Part shown: positions 1 through 9,167 of the stretch, in pieces
Layout: every line of letters starts with the position of its first letter
Numbering within the stretch: position 1 is the first letter of the stretch
DNA from: Mesorhizobium loti
GTDB lineage: Bacteria > Pseudomonadota > Alphaproteobacteria > Rhizobiales > Rhizobiaceae
Reading direction: 5' to 3'
Assembly: GCF_003148495.1 (NCBI RefSeq)
Contig: NZ_QGGH01000007.1
Location: 62,001 to 126,000, forward strand
Length of the DNA stretch: 64,000 nucleotides
Translations under genes and position numbers: made by a program
Notes under the pieces: model-generated
Databases searched by the model: none
Seen by the model: the letters and a program-made list of their open reading frames with translations, nothing else
Told to the model about the DNA's origin: nothing

Positions 1-794
1 CTCCGCTATTGAACAGAACGCTCCTATTCTTAGCGGCGAGGTTTCATCGCACCAATAGATATTGCTGGGCTTCACACTGTATGTCCTGCGGCCAACTGAT
101 GCATGCTGCGGCAGGACTTCCGGATTGGGAACTCGTCTAAGCCCAAGCTTGGTTCTAAGTTCTCTTGCAAATCCCATTTGTGCCTAAGCCATTTTGGTTA
201 GAGGTTTGACTTCGTTCATGTGCTCAACGTTTCTATACTAGGCGGGTACGTCGCGGCACCTATTTGGCCCTGCACCGCCAACGGGAAACGCAACGGCACG
301 GCGTCGACCTTCTTTGTCGCCAAGAAAGTTTCAATTTCGAAGATATCCGAAGACGCGAGTCGCCTCTGCCTGGATTCTGTCAGTGACCCGCTACTTTCTG
401 TGGGCGACCGAGAGAATTGGATCAAGTTCGGAGGGCCGCTGCTCTCAGAAGCGAGCTGGGCCTGGGCGAAGAGCGCGGGCATCGGCTGATTGGTCGTGTT
501 GCACCTGTTCTGACCTAACCAACGGACGAGCAGCTGGCTGCACTCAACGACTGAGCTTTCAGGGCCGCCACAAGCCCTTCAGTGCCGGGCATGGCCCGAT
601 CTGAATAAATTCAATCGGTTTGCAAGAAGGCATTGCGGCGAAAGCCGGGCAAAAACCGAACAATATCTTGACGTTCCGAGCCCCGTTTCGCATACACCGC
701 TGCGAAGGGTTGGATTCCGTCTGAGGAATCCGGTCTCTGTCTCAACGGCCCAGGGAGGGGTTCTTTTGGGCCATCAATCGAGGAAAATCCGGCA
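1..794. other. Gene-poor leader before hppA
   Basis: No open frame here has a recognisable domain, a good ribosome binding site or rhizobial-style codon use. The first ~600 bases look less GC-rich than the rest of the window. The last ~130 bases are the hppA promoter and leader. The left part could be a decayed gene or the end of an unseen neighbour. Confidence 0.5.
668..696 (+). promoter_or_regulatory. Candidate sigma70-type promoter of hppA
   Basis: A TTGACG -35-like hexamer (668-673) and a CATACA -10-like hexamer (691-696) are separated by 17 bases, about 100 bases upstream of the hppA start. The spacing is ideal and the -10 is imperfect. Called by eye only. Confidence 0.35.
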
Positions 795-2936
795 ATGACA
801 ATTATTTCCGCCGTCATCGCCTGCGGCCTGCTTTCAATCCTTTACGCCATCTGGGCGACACGTTCGGTCCTTGCGGCCGATCAGGGCAATGCACGCATGC
901 AGGAAATCTCCGCGGCTATCCGCGAGGGCGCACAAGCCTATCTGGCGCGTCAGTACACCACCATCGCTATCGTTGGCGTCGTCGTCCTTGTGCTCGCCTG
1001 GTGGTTGCTGTCCATCACCGCCGCGATCGGCTTCCTGATCGGTGCGGTGCTTTCGGGCGCCGCCGGCTTCATCGGCATGCATGTCTCCGTTCGCGCCAAC
1101 GTTCGCACGGCGCAGGCCGCATCGAACAGCCTCGCTGCCGGCCTCGACATCGCGTTCAAATCGGGCGCCATCACCGGCATGCTGGTTGCTGGCCTGGCCT
1201 TGCTCGGCGTATCGATCTACTACCTTGTCCTCACCCACTTCATGGGCCTTCAGCCCAATGACCGCATCGTCATCGACTCGCTGGTCTCGCTCGGCTTCGG
1301 CGCATCGCTGATCTCGATCTTCGCCCGTCTCGGCGGCGGTATCTTCACCAAGGGGGCGGATGTCGGCGGCGATCTCGTCGGCAAGGTCGAAGCCGGTATT
1401 CCCGAAGACGATCCGCGCAATCCGGCCACCATCGCCGACAATGTCGGCGACAATGTCGGCGACTGCGCCGGCATGGCCGCCGACCTGTTCGAGACCTATG
1501 CGGTGACCGTCGTCGCCACCATGGTTCTGGCTGCCATCTTCTTTGGCGGCACCCCTGTCCTGGGTGCGGCCATGCTTTATCCGCTCGCCATCTGCGGCGC
1601 TTGCATCCTGACCTCGATCGTCGGCACCTTCTTCGTCAAGCTCGGTTCCAACGGCTCGATCATGGGCGCACTCTACAAGGGCCTGATCGTCACCGGCCTG
1701 CTATCCATCGTCGGTCTTGGCGTCGCCACCTCGGTCACCCTGGGCTGGGGCGAGATCGGCACCGTTGCCGGCATGGCCATCACCGGCAAGAACCTGTTCA
1801 TCTGCGGCCTCGTCGGCCTCGTGGTGACCGGTCTCATCGTCGTGATCACCGAATACTATACCGGCACCAACAAGCGCCCGGTCAACTCCATCGCCCAGGC
1901 GTCGGTCACCGGTCACGGCACCAACGTCATCCAGGGCCTTGCGGTCTCGCTGGAATCGACGGCGCTGCCGGCGATCGTCATCGTCGGCGGCATCATCTCG
2001 ACTTATCAGCTCGCCGGTCTCTTCGGTACGGCGATCGCGGTCACCACGATGCTCGGCCTTGCCGGCATGATTGTTGCTCTCGACGCCTTCGGCCCGGTCA
2101 CCGACAATGCCGGCGGCATTGCTGAAATGGCCGGCCTGCCCAAGGAAGTGCGCCAGTCCACCGACGCGCTCGACGCGGTCGGCAACACCACCAAGGCGGT
2201 GACCAAGGGCTACGCCATCGGTTCGGCCGGTCTCGGCGCGCTGGTGCTGTTTGCCGCCTACTCGAACGACCTGAAGTTCTTTGCCGCCAATGGCGACAAA
2301 TATCCCTACTTCCAGGGTATGGGCGAGATCTCCTTCGATCTCTCCAACCCCTATGTCGTCGCCGGCCTGATCTTCGGCGGCCTGATCCCGTATCTGTTCG
2401 GCGGCATTGCCATGACGGCCGTCGGCCGCGCGGCGGGCGCCATCGTCGAGGAAGTGCGCAAGCAGTTCCGCGAGGATCCGGGCATCATGGCTGGCACCTC
2501 GAAGCCGAACTACGCACGCGCGGTCGACCTTCTGACCAAGGCAGCAATCCGCGAGATGATCATCCCGTCGCTGCTGCCGGTGCTGGCGCCGCTCGTCGTC
2601 TATTTCGGCGTGCTGCTGATCTCGGGCTCGAAGGCGTCCGCCTTTGCCGCCCTTGGTGCCTCGCTGCTCGGCGTCATCGTCAATGGCCTGTTCGTCGCTA
2701 TCTCGATGACCTCTGGCGGCGGTGCCTGGGACAACGCCAAGAAGTCTTTCGAAGACGGCTTTGTCGACAAGGACGGCGTCAAGCATCTCAAGGGTTCCGA
2801 AGCGCACAAGGCTTCGGTGACCGGCGACACGGTCGGCGATCCCTACAAGGACACCGCTGGCCCGGCCGTCAACCCGGCGATCAAGATCACCAATATCGTG
2901 GCGCTCCTGCTACTGGCCGTGCTCGCGCACGGCTGA
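795..2936 (+). CDS. hppA: K+-insensitive membrane-bound proton-translocating pyrophosphatase
   Basis: Integral inner-membrane H+-pump that couples hydrolysis of cytosolic pyrophosphate to proton export. The 713-residue product has the family's usual length and about 16 hydrophobic segments. The substrate-binding stretch DVGGDLVGKVEAGIPEDDPR is followed by the acidic DNVGDNVGDCAGMAADLFE region. GNTTKAVTKGYAIG carries Lys and Thr where K+-dependent enzymes carry Ala and Gly, so this should be the K+-independent subtype. The start is backed by AGGAAA a few bases upstream, and a strong terminator follows the stop. It stands alone, as is usual in rhizobia. Confidence 0.97.
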   Translation: MTIISAVIACGLLSILYAIWATRSVLAADQGNARMQEISAAIREGAQAYLARQYTTIAIVGVVVLVLAWWLLSITAAIGFLIGAVLSGAAGFIGMHVSVRANVRTAQAASNSLAAGLDIAFKSGAITGMLVAGLALLGVSIYYLVLTHFMGLQPNDRIVIDSLVSLGFGASLISIFARLGGGIFTKGADVGGDLVGKVEAGIPEDDPRNPATIADNVGDNVGDCAGMAADLFETYAVTVVATMVLAAIFFGGTPVLGAAMLYPLAICGACILTSIVGTFFVKLGSNGSIMGALYKGLIVTGLLSIVGLGVATSVTLGWGEIGTVAGMAITGKNLFICGLVGLVVTGLIVVITEYYTGTNKRPVNSIAQASVTGHGTNVIQGLAVSLESTALPAIVIVGGIISTYQLAGLFGTAIAVTTMLGLAGMIVALDAFGPVTDNAGGIAEMAGLPKEVRQSTDALDAVGNTTKAVTKGYAIGSAGLGALVLFAAYSNDLKFFAANGDKYPYFQGMGEISFDLSNPYVVAGLIFGGLIPYLFGGIAMTAVGRAAGAIVEEVRKQFREDPGIMAGTSKPNYARAVDLLTKAAIREMIIPSLLPVLAPLVVYFGVLLISGSKASAFAALGASLLGVIVNGLFVAISMTSGGGAWDNAKKSFEDGFVDKDGVKHLKGSEAHKASVTGDTVGDPYKDTAGPAVNPAIKITNIVALLLLAVLAHG

Positions 2937-2957
2937 ACAAGGCATCGGCTCGAAAGC

Positions 2958-2988
2958 AAAACCCGCGGGAGCGATCCCGCGGGTTTTT
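2958..2988 (+). terminator. Rho-independent terminator after hppA
   Basis: A perfect 10-bp stem ACCCGCGGGA / TCCCGCGGGT with loop GCGA is followed by a T run, 25 bases after the hppA stop. It probably also blocks read-through from the convergent glycosyltransferase. Confidence 0.9.
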
Positions 2989-3014
2989 GTTTGGCTCGGA
3001 TCAGGCACGGTGCC

Positions 3015-4022
3015 TCAGCCACCGTTCGGCTTGGCTCCATCGCTCTCGGCAAGCTTGCGGTAGCGGGCCAGCAAATCGTCCCCCCCTGGTTCTCGCGCGG
3101 GCATCGCCGGCAGGCCGCGTATCTCACGTAGCCTGGTGACGAAGGCGCCGCGCCCGTATTTGCGGCGAAACTCGACGGATCTCGGATGGATACCGCACGC
3201 GGCCCAAAGCCTGCGTTTCAGATAGCTGGATGTCTTCAGGCGAGAGGGGGCCGCCGCTGCGGCAAGAACTTTGACGCGCAGATCGTTCGGCATCAGCATG
3301 CCGCTGGCAAGTTCTTCCTGTTCCACCGCCGTGTCTTCGACGTAGCTGCCACTGCGCTGGCCGGAGAAGATACTGAGCACCGTCAGGTGTGGCATGGTCG
3401 CGATCGCGGCTCCCTTTCGCCAGGCCCGGAAGAGCCAGTCCTGCGAACTTTCGCAGGAGCATTCGCTGGCAGGGCGCCAGGGGCCGAGCCAGCCCAGCGA
3501 TGCCCGCCTGGCCATCTGTGCCGATCCGTATCCGGCTGTGATGACGGGATCATAAAACCCGCCCTTGCCCATCCCGTAGATTGAGGTCTTGAGAGGATCG
3601 CCTTTCACCCGCGCAGGTTCGATGATGGCACCGCGAGCAATGATGATATCGGCGCCGGTCGCATCGATCCAGCCGGTCATCGCCGCGAGATGGTCCGGAA
3701 ACCAGAGGTCGTCATGGTTGAGCAAGGCCACGAACCGGCCACGTGCCCTGGCAAAGCCGATATTGTTGGGGCCGGATTGCTCGCCGAAATTGACCGGCAG
3801 GTTGACATAGACGATGCGCGGATCGCCAAATTCGGCGATGACCGCCGCCGTGTCGGGGCGACAGGCATCGCCAATCACCAGAATTTCAAAGTCCTGCAGG
3901 GTCTGGCCCAGCACGCTGCGCAGCGCCTGTCGCAACGCGGCGGGGCGGTTATGGGTTGCGATCACCACCGAGACGAGCGGCGTGTTCTGCCCGGTTGCAT
4001 CGGACTGGCCGGGTCGTTCCAC
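3015..4022 (-). CDS. Family 2 glycosyltransferase
   Basis: Predicted cytosolic GT-A fold glycosyltransferase for a surface polysaccharide; donor and acceptor unknown. The N-terminal half has VSVVIATHNRPAALRQALRS, the nucleotide-sugar strand ending ILVIGDA, and NHDD as the DxD-type metal motif. The frame is open further upstream, but a GTG beginning one base after the stop of the upstream cupin gene gives 335 residues and starts just before the domain. The longer ATG start would overlap the cupin gene by about 70 bases. The two genes are therefore a tight, probably translationally coupled pair. Confidence 0.85.
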   Translation of the reverse strand: MERPGQSDATGQNTPLVSVVIATHNRPAALRQALRSVLGQTLQDFEILVIGDACRPDTAAVIAEFGDPRIVYVNLPVNFGEQSGPNNIGFARARGRFVALLNHDDLWFPDHLAAMTGWIDATGADIIIARGAIIEPARVKGDPLKTSIYGMGKGGFYDPVITAGYGSAQMARRASLGWLGPWRPASECSCESSQDWLFRAWRKGAAIATMPHLTVLSIFSGQRSGSYVEDTAVEQEELASGMLMPNDLRVKVLAAAAAPSRLKTSSYLKRRLWAACGIHPRSVEFRRKYGRGAFVTRLREIRGLPAMPAREPGGDDLLARYRKLAESDGAKPNGG

Positions 4023-4023
4023 G

Positions 4024-4569
4024 CTATACCAGCTTATAGGGGATGTGTTCCGTGTCCGGCGGCAGGCGCCAATGGTCCGGTGCGTCATACGCATAAGCCT
4101 TGTCGACGAGATTGAGCAGCAGGGCGATCTCCGGCCCGAGCGCCTTCACACCGTGCCACACGCCTGGCGGGATGACGACGATCGCCGGTCGCAATGCGCC
4201 GACGATCTTGTGCCAGACCGTGCCGAAGCTGGGCGAAGCCTTTCGGCCGTCATAGAGCGATATGCGCACACTGCCGACACAACAGAAAAGCCGATCCAGC
4301 GTCACCTTGTGTGCATGCCAGCCGGTCACCGCACCCGGATACATCGTGCGCTGGAAGACCTGGCCGACGGGCAATTGATCGAGATCCCACTCATCCCGGA
4401 ACACCTCGGTCAGGTAGCCGTTGGACGTCGCGACCGGCCTGATTTCCTTGATCCTGACGCCGTCGATTGCCGGAGGATCGATGGCAAGCCAATCGGATGT
4501 GACGATCTGCCGGTCGGGCGTCCCCGTGGCCATCCAGCCGTCCGGTGCTGCGCGTTCGCCACTGTTCAT
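4024..4569 (-). CDS. RmlC/FdtA-like cupin, sugar 3,5-epimerase family
   Basis: Predicted cupin of the dTDP-4-dehydrorhamnose 3,5-epimerase / nucleotide-sugar isomerase type. The barrel shows GWHAHKVTLDRLFCCVGSVR, then IVVIPPGVWHGVKALGPE and the C-terminal LLNLVDKAY. The HAH pair and the WHG turn fit a sugar-binding cupin. I start it at the ATG before NSGERAAPDG (181 residues), because the upstream ATG in the same frame lies in the T-tract of the terminator at 4645-4676. It precedes the GT2 gene by one base, so the pair probably makes and transfers one sugar. Exact substrate unknown. Confidence 0.75.
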   Translation of the reverse strand: MNSGERAAPDGWMATGTPDRQIVTSDWLAIDPPAIDGVRIKEIRPVATSNGYLTEVFRDEWDLDQLPVGQVFQRTMYPGAVTGWHAHKVTLDRLFCCVGSVRISLYDGRKASPSFGTVWHKIVGALRPAIVVIPPGVWHGVKALGPEIALLLNLVDKAYAYDAPDHWRLPPDTEHIPYKLV

Positions 4570-4644
4570 TTTCAAACCCCAAAATCCCGGGGTTTGATAC
4601 GGGCTTGCCCCATTGCTGGCAAGCCGGGCTTGCTTGGCCATAAC

Positions 4645-4676
4645 AAAAACCCGCAGGATTGCTCCCGCGGGTTTTT
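4645..4676 (-). terminator. Bidirectional terminator after the BamE-like gene
   Basis: The stem AAAAACCCGC / GCGGGTTTTT spans an 12-base loop and has A and T runs on both sides, so it can work in either direction. It lies ~50 bases past the stop of the minus-strand lipoprotein gene. Its stem is close in sequence to the hppA terminator. Confidence 0.8.
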
Positions 4677-4727
4677 GGTCGCCTGAGATGTTACTGCTTC
4701 CCGGAGGGGAACTTCAGAGTCTGGAGA

Positions 4728-5255
4728 TCAGGGAGTGCCGCCGCCGGGGATGCCGGGCGCCAGCTTGCTGGCGCCGTTGATGATCTGGCTGAGGAAGTTC
4801 TGGTCCTTGCCGCCGGTCGGTGTGGTGCGTGAGACGAAGTCGAACATCTTGCCGTCCTTCAGCCCGTAATTGGCGATCTGGGTGACGCGGCCGTCGGCGC
4901 CGAAATAGACCGCCAGCACCTTCTGATCGATGAGCCTGGGCTTGTCGAAGGCGACGTAGCGCTTGCGCGTCTGCGAAATGTAATAGAAGGCCTCGTTGTC
5001 GAAGGTCGCCGTCGTCGACGGCGTGCCGAGCGCCAGCAACACCTGCTCGCGGCTGGAACCGACTGGTACCGAATCGATTGCCTGCTGGTCGATGACGTAA
5101 CCCTGCGTCAGCGTCTCGCTGGGGCTGAGGTCACCGATCATCTTGTTGGTGTGGCAGGCGGACAGCGCCGAAACAATCACCAGCAGCGAGATTGCGCCAG
5201 CGGGCCTGGACGAGAAGGTCGACTTGAAATTCAGCGCGCGCAACAACAACTCCAT
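4728..5255 (-). CDS. SmpA/OmlA (BamE-like) outer-membrane lipoprotein
   Basis: 175-residue lipoprotein of the BamE family, a small subunit of the beta-barrel assembly machine. A hydrophobic signal ends in the lipobox LSAC. The mature part has the SmpA/OmlA signature: GYVIDQQAIDSVPVGSSREQ, LLALGTPSTTATFDNEAFYY and LAVYFGADGRVTQIANYGLK. The frame extends further upstream, but starting at MELLLRALNF places the signal peptide at the N-terminus. Divergent from the bc1 chaperone gene. Confidence 0.88.
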   Translation of the reverse strand: MELLLRALNFKSTFSSRPAGAISLLVIVSALSACHTNKMIGDLSPSETLTQGYVIDQQAIDSVPVGSSREQVLLALGTPSTTATFDNEAFYYISQTRKRYVAFDKPRLIDQKVLAVYFGADGRVTQIANYGLKDGKMFDFVSRTTPTGGKDQNFLSQIINGASKLAPGIPGGGTP

Positions 5256-5357
5256 TAGCTGGCCGCAACTTGCGCTGGGCCGCGAAACCGGTAAACCAGC
5301 TTGCTTGCCGATGCAACAAGGCCACTTCAACAAACGGTCCCCAGGAGACCATCCCCA

Positions 5358-5915
5358 ATGTTCCAGCGCTTTTTTGGCCGCGAACGCCACGCCAACCGCG
5401 CTATCACCGAGGCGCTTTACGCACAAATCGTGGCGGCGGCGCGGCAGACCGTGTTTTATTCCCACTGGAATGTGCCAGACACGCCGCTCGGCCGTTTCGA
5501 GATGCTATCGTTGCACATGTTCCTGTTCCAGCATCGGTTGCGCGGTGAGAGCAGCGTGGCGCAAGAGGTCGCTCAGGTGCTGATCGACGAGTTCTTCCTC
5601 GACGTCGATCATTCACTGCGGGAGTTGGGCATTGGCGACGTTGGCGTGCCCAAACGCATGAAAAAGCTGGCAAAGATGTTTTATGGCCGAACCGCCGCCT
5701 ATGACGATGCCCTGGAAAGAAACGACCGTGACGGGCTCACCGCAGCCCTTGCCCGCAATGTCCGGCCCGACGCCGGCGCCTGGCCGGAAGCATCGCTGCT
5801 GGCCGACTATGTCACCGACGCCTGCAACCAGCTGGCCGCGCAGACACCCGAATCGATTGTCTCCGGCACGCTGGCCTTTCCGTCGCCAAGGGAGGTGAAC
5901 AATGAAGCACATTGA
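5358..5915 (+). CDS. Ubiquinol-cytochrome c chaperone family protein (CBP3-like)
   Basis: 185-residue soluble protein of the CBP3/UQCC1 family, which helps assemble cytochrome b into the bc1 complex. Typical blocks are LGRFEMLSLHMFLFQHRLRG, LIDEFFLDVDHSLRELGIGD and KRMKKLAKMFYGR. The start before FQRFFGRERHANRAI is supported by AGGAG about ten bases upstream. The 3' end overlaps the DUF177 gene by 14 bases. This pair next to plsX and fabH is common in alphaproteobacteria. Confidence 0.9.
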   Translation: MFQRFFGRERHANRAITEALYAQIVAAARQTVFYSHWNVPDTPLGRFEMLSLHMFLFQHRLRGESSVAQEVAQVLIDEFFLDVDHSLRELGIGDVGVPKRMKKLAKMFYGRTAAYDDALERNDRDGLTAALARNVRPDAGAWPEASLLADYVTDACNQLAAQTPESIVSGTLAFPSPREVNNEAH

Positions 5916-6450
5916 CCCGCAAAGCCCGGTATCCTTCCGCGCTAACGTCACGCGCCTGCCGCAGAAAGGTCTGCCGGTGGTTATCGAGGCCGATTCCGCA
6001 CAGCGTGCAGCGCTGGCCGAGGAGCATGGGCTGATTTCGGTCGAATCCTATCGCGCAGAGCTTCTGGTGGCGTCATGGAAGCGCAATGGCGTGAAGATCA
6101 GCGGTCGCATCGAAGCCGACATCACCCAGGCTTGCATCGTCACGCTCGAGCCTGTCGAAGCGCATATCGACGAACCGGTCGAAGCTCTGTTGCTACCTGA
6201 AGACTCCAAGCTTGGACGGCAGGGTTTCGACGGCGGCGGCGAGATCCTGCTCGACGCGGAAGGCCCTGACAGTCCCGAAACATTTTCCGGGGACACGATC
6301 GATGTCGGGGCACTTGCCGAACAGTACTTCGGACTGGCCATCGACCCTTATCCGCGCAAGCAGGGCGCGTCGCTGAATGCCGGCAGCGAGACCGAACCGG
6401 CGGAGAATGAATTTCAGCAAAAACTGCGATCCTTGCTGGGAAAATCCTGA
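5902..6450 (+). CDS. DUF177 / YceD family protein
   Basis: 182-residue member of DUF177, a family tied in many bacteria to 23S rRNA metabolism and often found next to rpmF-plsX. The core reads ISGRIEADITQACIVTLEPV, followed by an acidic middle and EQYFGLAIDPYPRK. The TQACIVTLEPV segment keeps the single conserved Cys. It overlaps the upstream gene by 14 bases, so translation is coupled. No rpmF lies between it and plsX. Confidence 0.88.
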   Translation: MKHIDPQSPVSFRANVTRLPQKGLPVVIEADSAQRAALAEEHGLISVESYRAELLVASWKRNGVKISGRIEADITQACIVTLEPVEAHIDEPVEALLLPEDSKLGRQGFDGGGEILLDAEGPDSPETFSGDTIDVGALAEQYFGLAIDPYPRKQGASLNAGSETEPAENEFQQKLRSLLGKS

Positions 6451-6563
6451 AAACCTCGCCCGCGACGGAAAAGTCGGTTGTGCAGCAGCCCAAAACCGTT
6501 ATTTTCGCCGAACCTTCGCGAGCGCTAAAGCGATCTGCCGCCTAACCGTGAGATAAATACCGC

Positions 6564-7634
6564 GTGATCAGGATTTCCATCGATGCCATGGGCGGCGATC
6601 ACGGACCAGCCGTGGTTATTCCGGCGCTCATGACGGTCGCGACCCGCCGTCCCGACATCCGCTTCGTCATCTACGGGCGTGAGGAGGTCGTGCGCCCGGA
6701 ACTCGCCAAGTTTCCCAAGCTCGCCGAGGTCAGCGAATTCTTCCATTGCGAAATAGCGGTCAGGATGGACGACAAGCCGAGCCAGGCGCTGCGCCACGGC
6801 CGCTGGAAGTCGTCGATGTGGAAGGCCGTCGAAGCGGTCAAGGCCGGCACGGCGGACGCCTGCATCTCGGCCGGCAACACCGGCGCGCTGATGGCGATGT
6901 CGAAATTCTGCCTGCGCACCATGGCCACCATCGAACGCCCGGCGATCGCAGCACTTTGGCCGACATTGCGCGGCGAAAGCGTGGTGCTGGACGTCGGCGC
7001 CACCATCGGCGCCGATGCGCACCAGCTGATCGACTTTGCCATTCTCGGCACCGGCATGGCGCGCTCGGTCTTCGGCATTGCCCGGCCCAGCGTCGGTCTG
7101 CTCAATGTCGGGGTTGAGGAGATCAAGGGCCAGGAAGAGGTCAAGGAGGCCGGGCGCATGCTGCGCGAAGCCAATATGGCCTCGATGAACTATCATGGTT
7201 TTGTCGAGGGCGACGACATCGGCAAGGGTGCGGTCGATGTGGTTGTCACCGAAGGATTTGCCGGCAACATCGCGCTGAAGACGGCCGAAGGTACGGTAAG
7301 GCAGGTCAGCGGCTATCTGCGCGCGGCAATGAGCCGGACGTTGATGGCCAGGATCGGCTATCTCTTTGCCAAGGGCGCCTTTGATCGCTTGCGCGAGAAG
7401 CTGGACCCCGGCCGCTCCAATGGCGGCGTCTTCCTGGGGCTGAACGGCATCGTGGTAAAGAGCCATGGTGGTGCAGATTCGGACGGTTTCGCCGCAGCGA
7501 TCGAGCTTGGCTATGACATGGTACGCAACAATCTGCTCGACCGCATCGAGGCCGACCTGGACCTGTTCCATGCGCGCAACCCGCATGCCCTGACATCTAG
7601 GAAATCCGACGTCGTTACCGACGCAAAGGAATAG
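6564..7634 (+). CDS. plsX: Phosphate acyltransferase PlsX
   Basis: Converts acyl-ACP and phosphate to acyl-phosphate, the acyl donor for PlsY in phospholipid synthesis. The N-terminus ISIDAMGGDHGP is diagnostic. Further blocks are SAGNTGALMA, AALWPT, LNVGVEEIKG and the C-terminal GGVFLGLNGIVVKSHGGAD. The 356-residue length is normal. It uses a GTG start, and the in-frame residues begin directly with the conserved strand. FabH starts 9 bases after its stop, so plsX-fabH form one unit. Confidence 0.97.
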   Translation: MIRISIDAMGGDHGPAVVIPALMTVATRRPDIRFVIYGREEVVRPELAKFPKLAEVSEFFHCEIAVRMDDKPSQALRHGRWKSSMWKAVEAVKAGTADACISAGNTGALMAMSKFCLRTMATIERPAIAALWPTLRGESVVLDVGATIGADAHQLIDFAILGTGMARSVFGIARPSVGLLNVGVEEIKGQEEVKEAGRMLREANMASMNYHGFVEGDDIGKGAVDVVVTEGFAGNIALKTAEGTVRQVSGYLRAAMSRTLMARIGYLFAKGAFDRLREKLDPGRSNGGVFLGLNGIVVKSHGGADSDGFAAAIELGYDMVRNNLLDRIEADLDLFHARNPHALTSRKSDVVTDAKE

Positions 7635-7643
7635 GAAAGAACT

Positions 7644-8615
7644 TTGATCAGATCAGTCGTGCGCGGCACGGGCGCCGCGCTGCCCCGCCGAATCATGAAG
7701 AATGCCGATTTCGAAGGCATGGTCGAAACCTCCGACGAGTGGATCGCCCAGCGCACCGGTATTCGCCAGCGCCATATCGCAGGTGATGACGAGACGACGG
7801 CTTCGCTGGGAGAAGCGGCGGCGCGTGCCGCACTTGCCAATGCGGGTCTTACGCCCGCCGACATCGATCTGATCGTGCTGGCGACCTCGACGCCCAACAA
7901 CACATTTCCGGCCACCGCTGTCGAGATACAGAACCGGCTTGGCATGCATCACGGCTTTGCCTTCGACATGCAGGCGGTCTGCTCCGGCTTCGTCTATGCG
8001 GTAGCCACCGCCGATCTCTACATCCGTGGCGGCCAGGCCAAGCGCGTCCTGGTGATCGGCTCGGAAACATTCTCGCGCATTCTCGACTGGAGCGACCGCT
8101 CGACCTGCGTGCTGTTCGGCGACGGTGCCGGTGCCTTGATCCTGGAAGCGGGCGATGGCGCGGGCACGATCGCCGACCATGGCGTCCTGGCGGCCAGCCT
8201 GCGCTCCGACGGAACCCACAAGGACAAGCTTTTTGTCGACGGCGGGCCGTCGACCACGGGCACGGTCGGCCACCTCCGGATGGAGGGCCGCGAAGTCTTC
8301 AAGCATGCGGTCGGCATGATCACCGACGTCATCGAGGCGACGTTCTCGCAGGCCGGTATATCAGCCGGCGATCTCGACTGGTTCGTACCGCACCAGGCCA
8401 ATAAACGAATTATTGACGCTTCCGCCAAGAAGCTCGGGATAGCCGAGCAAAAGGTGGTGGTTACGGTCGATTTGCACGGTAACACCTCGGCAGCTTCCGT
8501 GCCGTTGGCGCTTTCGGTGGCCGTCGCCGACGGCCGCATCAAGAAGGGCGATCTCGTCCTCCTGGAAGCGATGGGTGGCGGCTTCACCTGGGGCGCTGTT
8601 CTGGTTCGCTGGTAA
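7644..8615 (+). CDS. fabH: Beta-ketoacyl-ACP synthase III
   Basis: Starts fatty-acid synthesis by condensing acetyl-CoA with malonyl-ACP. The catalytic triad is visible: Cys113 in MQAVCSGF, His in VPHQANKRIID and Asn in HGNTSAAS. The GGGFTWG C-terminus and 323-residue length are typical. It uses TTG as start, with AGGAAAG five bases upstream; no ATG nearby would keep the conserved N-terminus. Confidence 0.97.
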   Translation: MIRSVVRGTGAALPRRIMKNADFEGMVETSDEWIAQRTGIRQRHIAGDDETTASLGEAAARAALANAGLTPADIDLIVLATSTPNNTFPATAVEIQNRLGMHHGFAFDMQAVCSGFVYAVATADLYIRGGQAKRVLVIGSETFSRILDWSDRSTCVLFGDGAGALILEAGDGAGTIADHGVLAASLRSDGTHKDKLFVDGGPSTTGTVGHLRMEGREVFKHAVGMITDVIEATFSQAGISAGDLDWFVPHQANKRIIDASAKKLGIAEQKVVVTVDLHGNTSAASVPLALSVAVADGRIKKGDLVLLEAMGGGFTWGAVLVRW

Positions 8616-8718
8616 GTGCCGAACGGTCCGGTTTCGGTCCTTGACCTTGCCGGATCAATTACTTAGGCTCTGCCGTTGTTGTGCCGAATTTTATGTTTTG
8701 AGCTGATGGGACGGTCGC

Positions 8719-9042
8719 ATGGGGGGAAAGACACTTACGCGCGCCGACCTTGCCGAGGCAGTTTACCGGAAGGTCGGCTTGTCGCGCACTGAATCGGCCG
8801 AACTCGTCGAAGCGGTGCTGGACGAAATCTGCGAAGCGATCGTCCGCGGCGAGACAGTGAAGCTGTCGTCCTTCGCTACATTCCACGTCCGCTCCAAGAA
8901 CGAGCGCATCGGCCGCAATCCCAAGACCGGCGAAGAAGTGCCGATCCTGCCGCGCCGGGTGATGACCTTCAAGTCGTCGAACGTGCTGAAGAGCCGTATC
9001 CTGCGCTCCCACCAAAGCGGCAAGGTCAAAAGCGGCAAGTAG
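8719..9042 (+). CDS. ihfA: Integration host factor subunit alpha
   Basis: DNA-bending HU/IHF-fold protein that pairs with IhfB. The 107 residues contain TRADLAEAVYRKVGLSRTES and LSSFATFHVRSKNERIGRNPKTGEEV (read as two blocks), the latter being the DNA-wrapping beta arm with the invariant RNPKTG tip. The C-terminal extension is Lys/Ser rich. Order after fabH and before a MerR gene is conserved in Hyphomicrobiales. Confidence 0.96.
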   Translation: MGGKTLTRADLAEAVYRKVGLSRTESAELVEAVLDEICEAIVRGETVKLSSFATFHVRSKNERIGRNPKTGEEVPILPRRVMTFKSSNVLKSRILRSHQSGKVKSGK

Positions 9043-9167
9043 CCCACTGCGCGGTTGAAAACCGCCGCCGCCATGACGCCGGGCTTGAATATTGCTTCAT
9101 AAACCGCTGAAATAAGACCCGATTCGGCAGGGTAAGCCGGATCGTCGTCCAGCGTGAGGATTCGCCC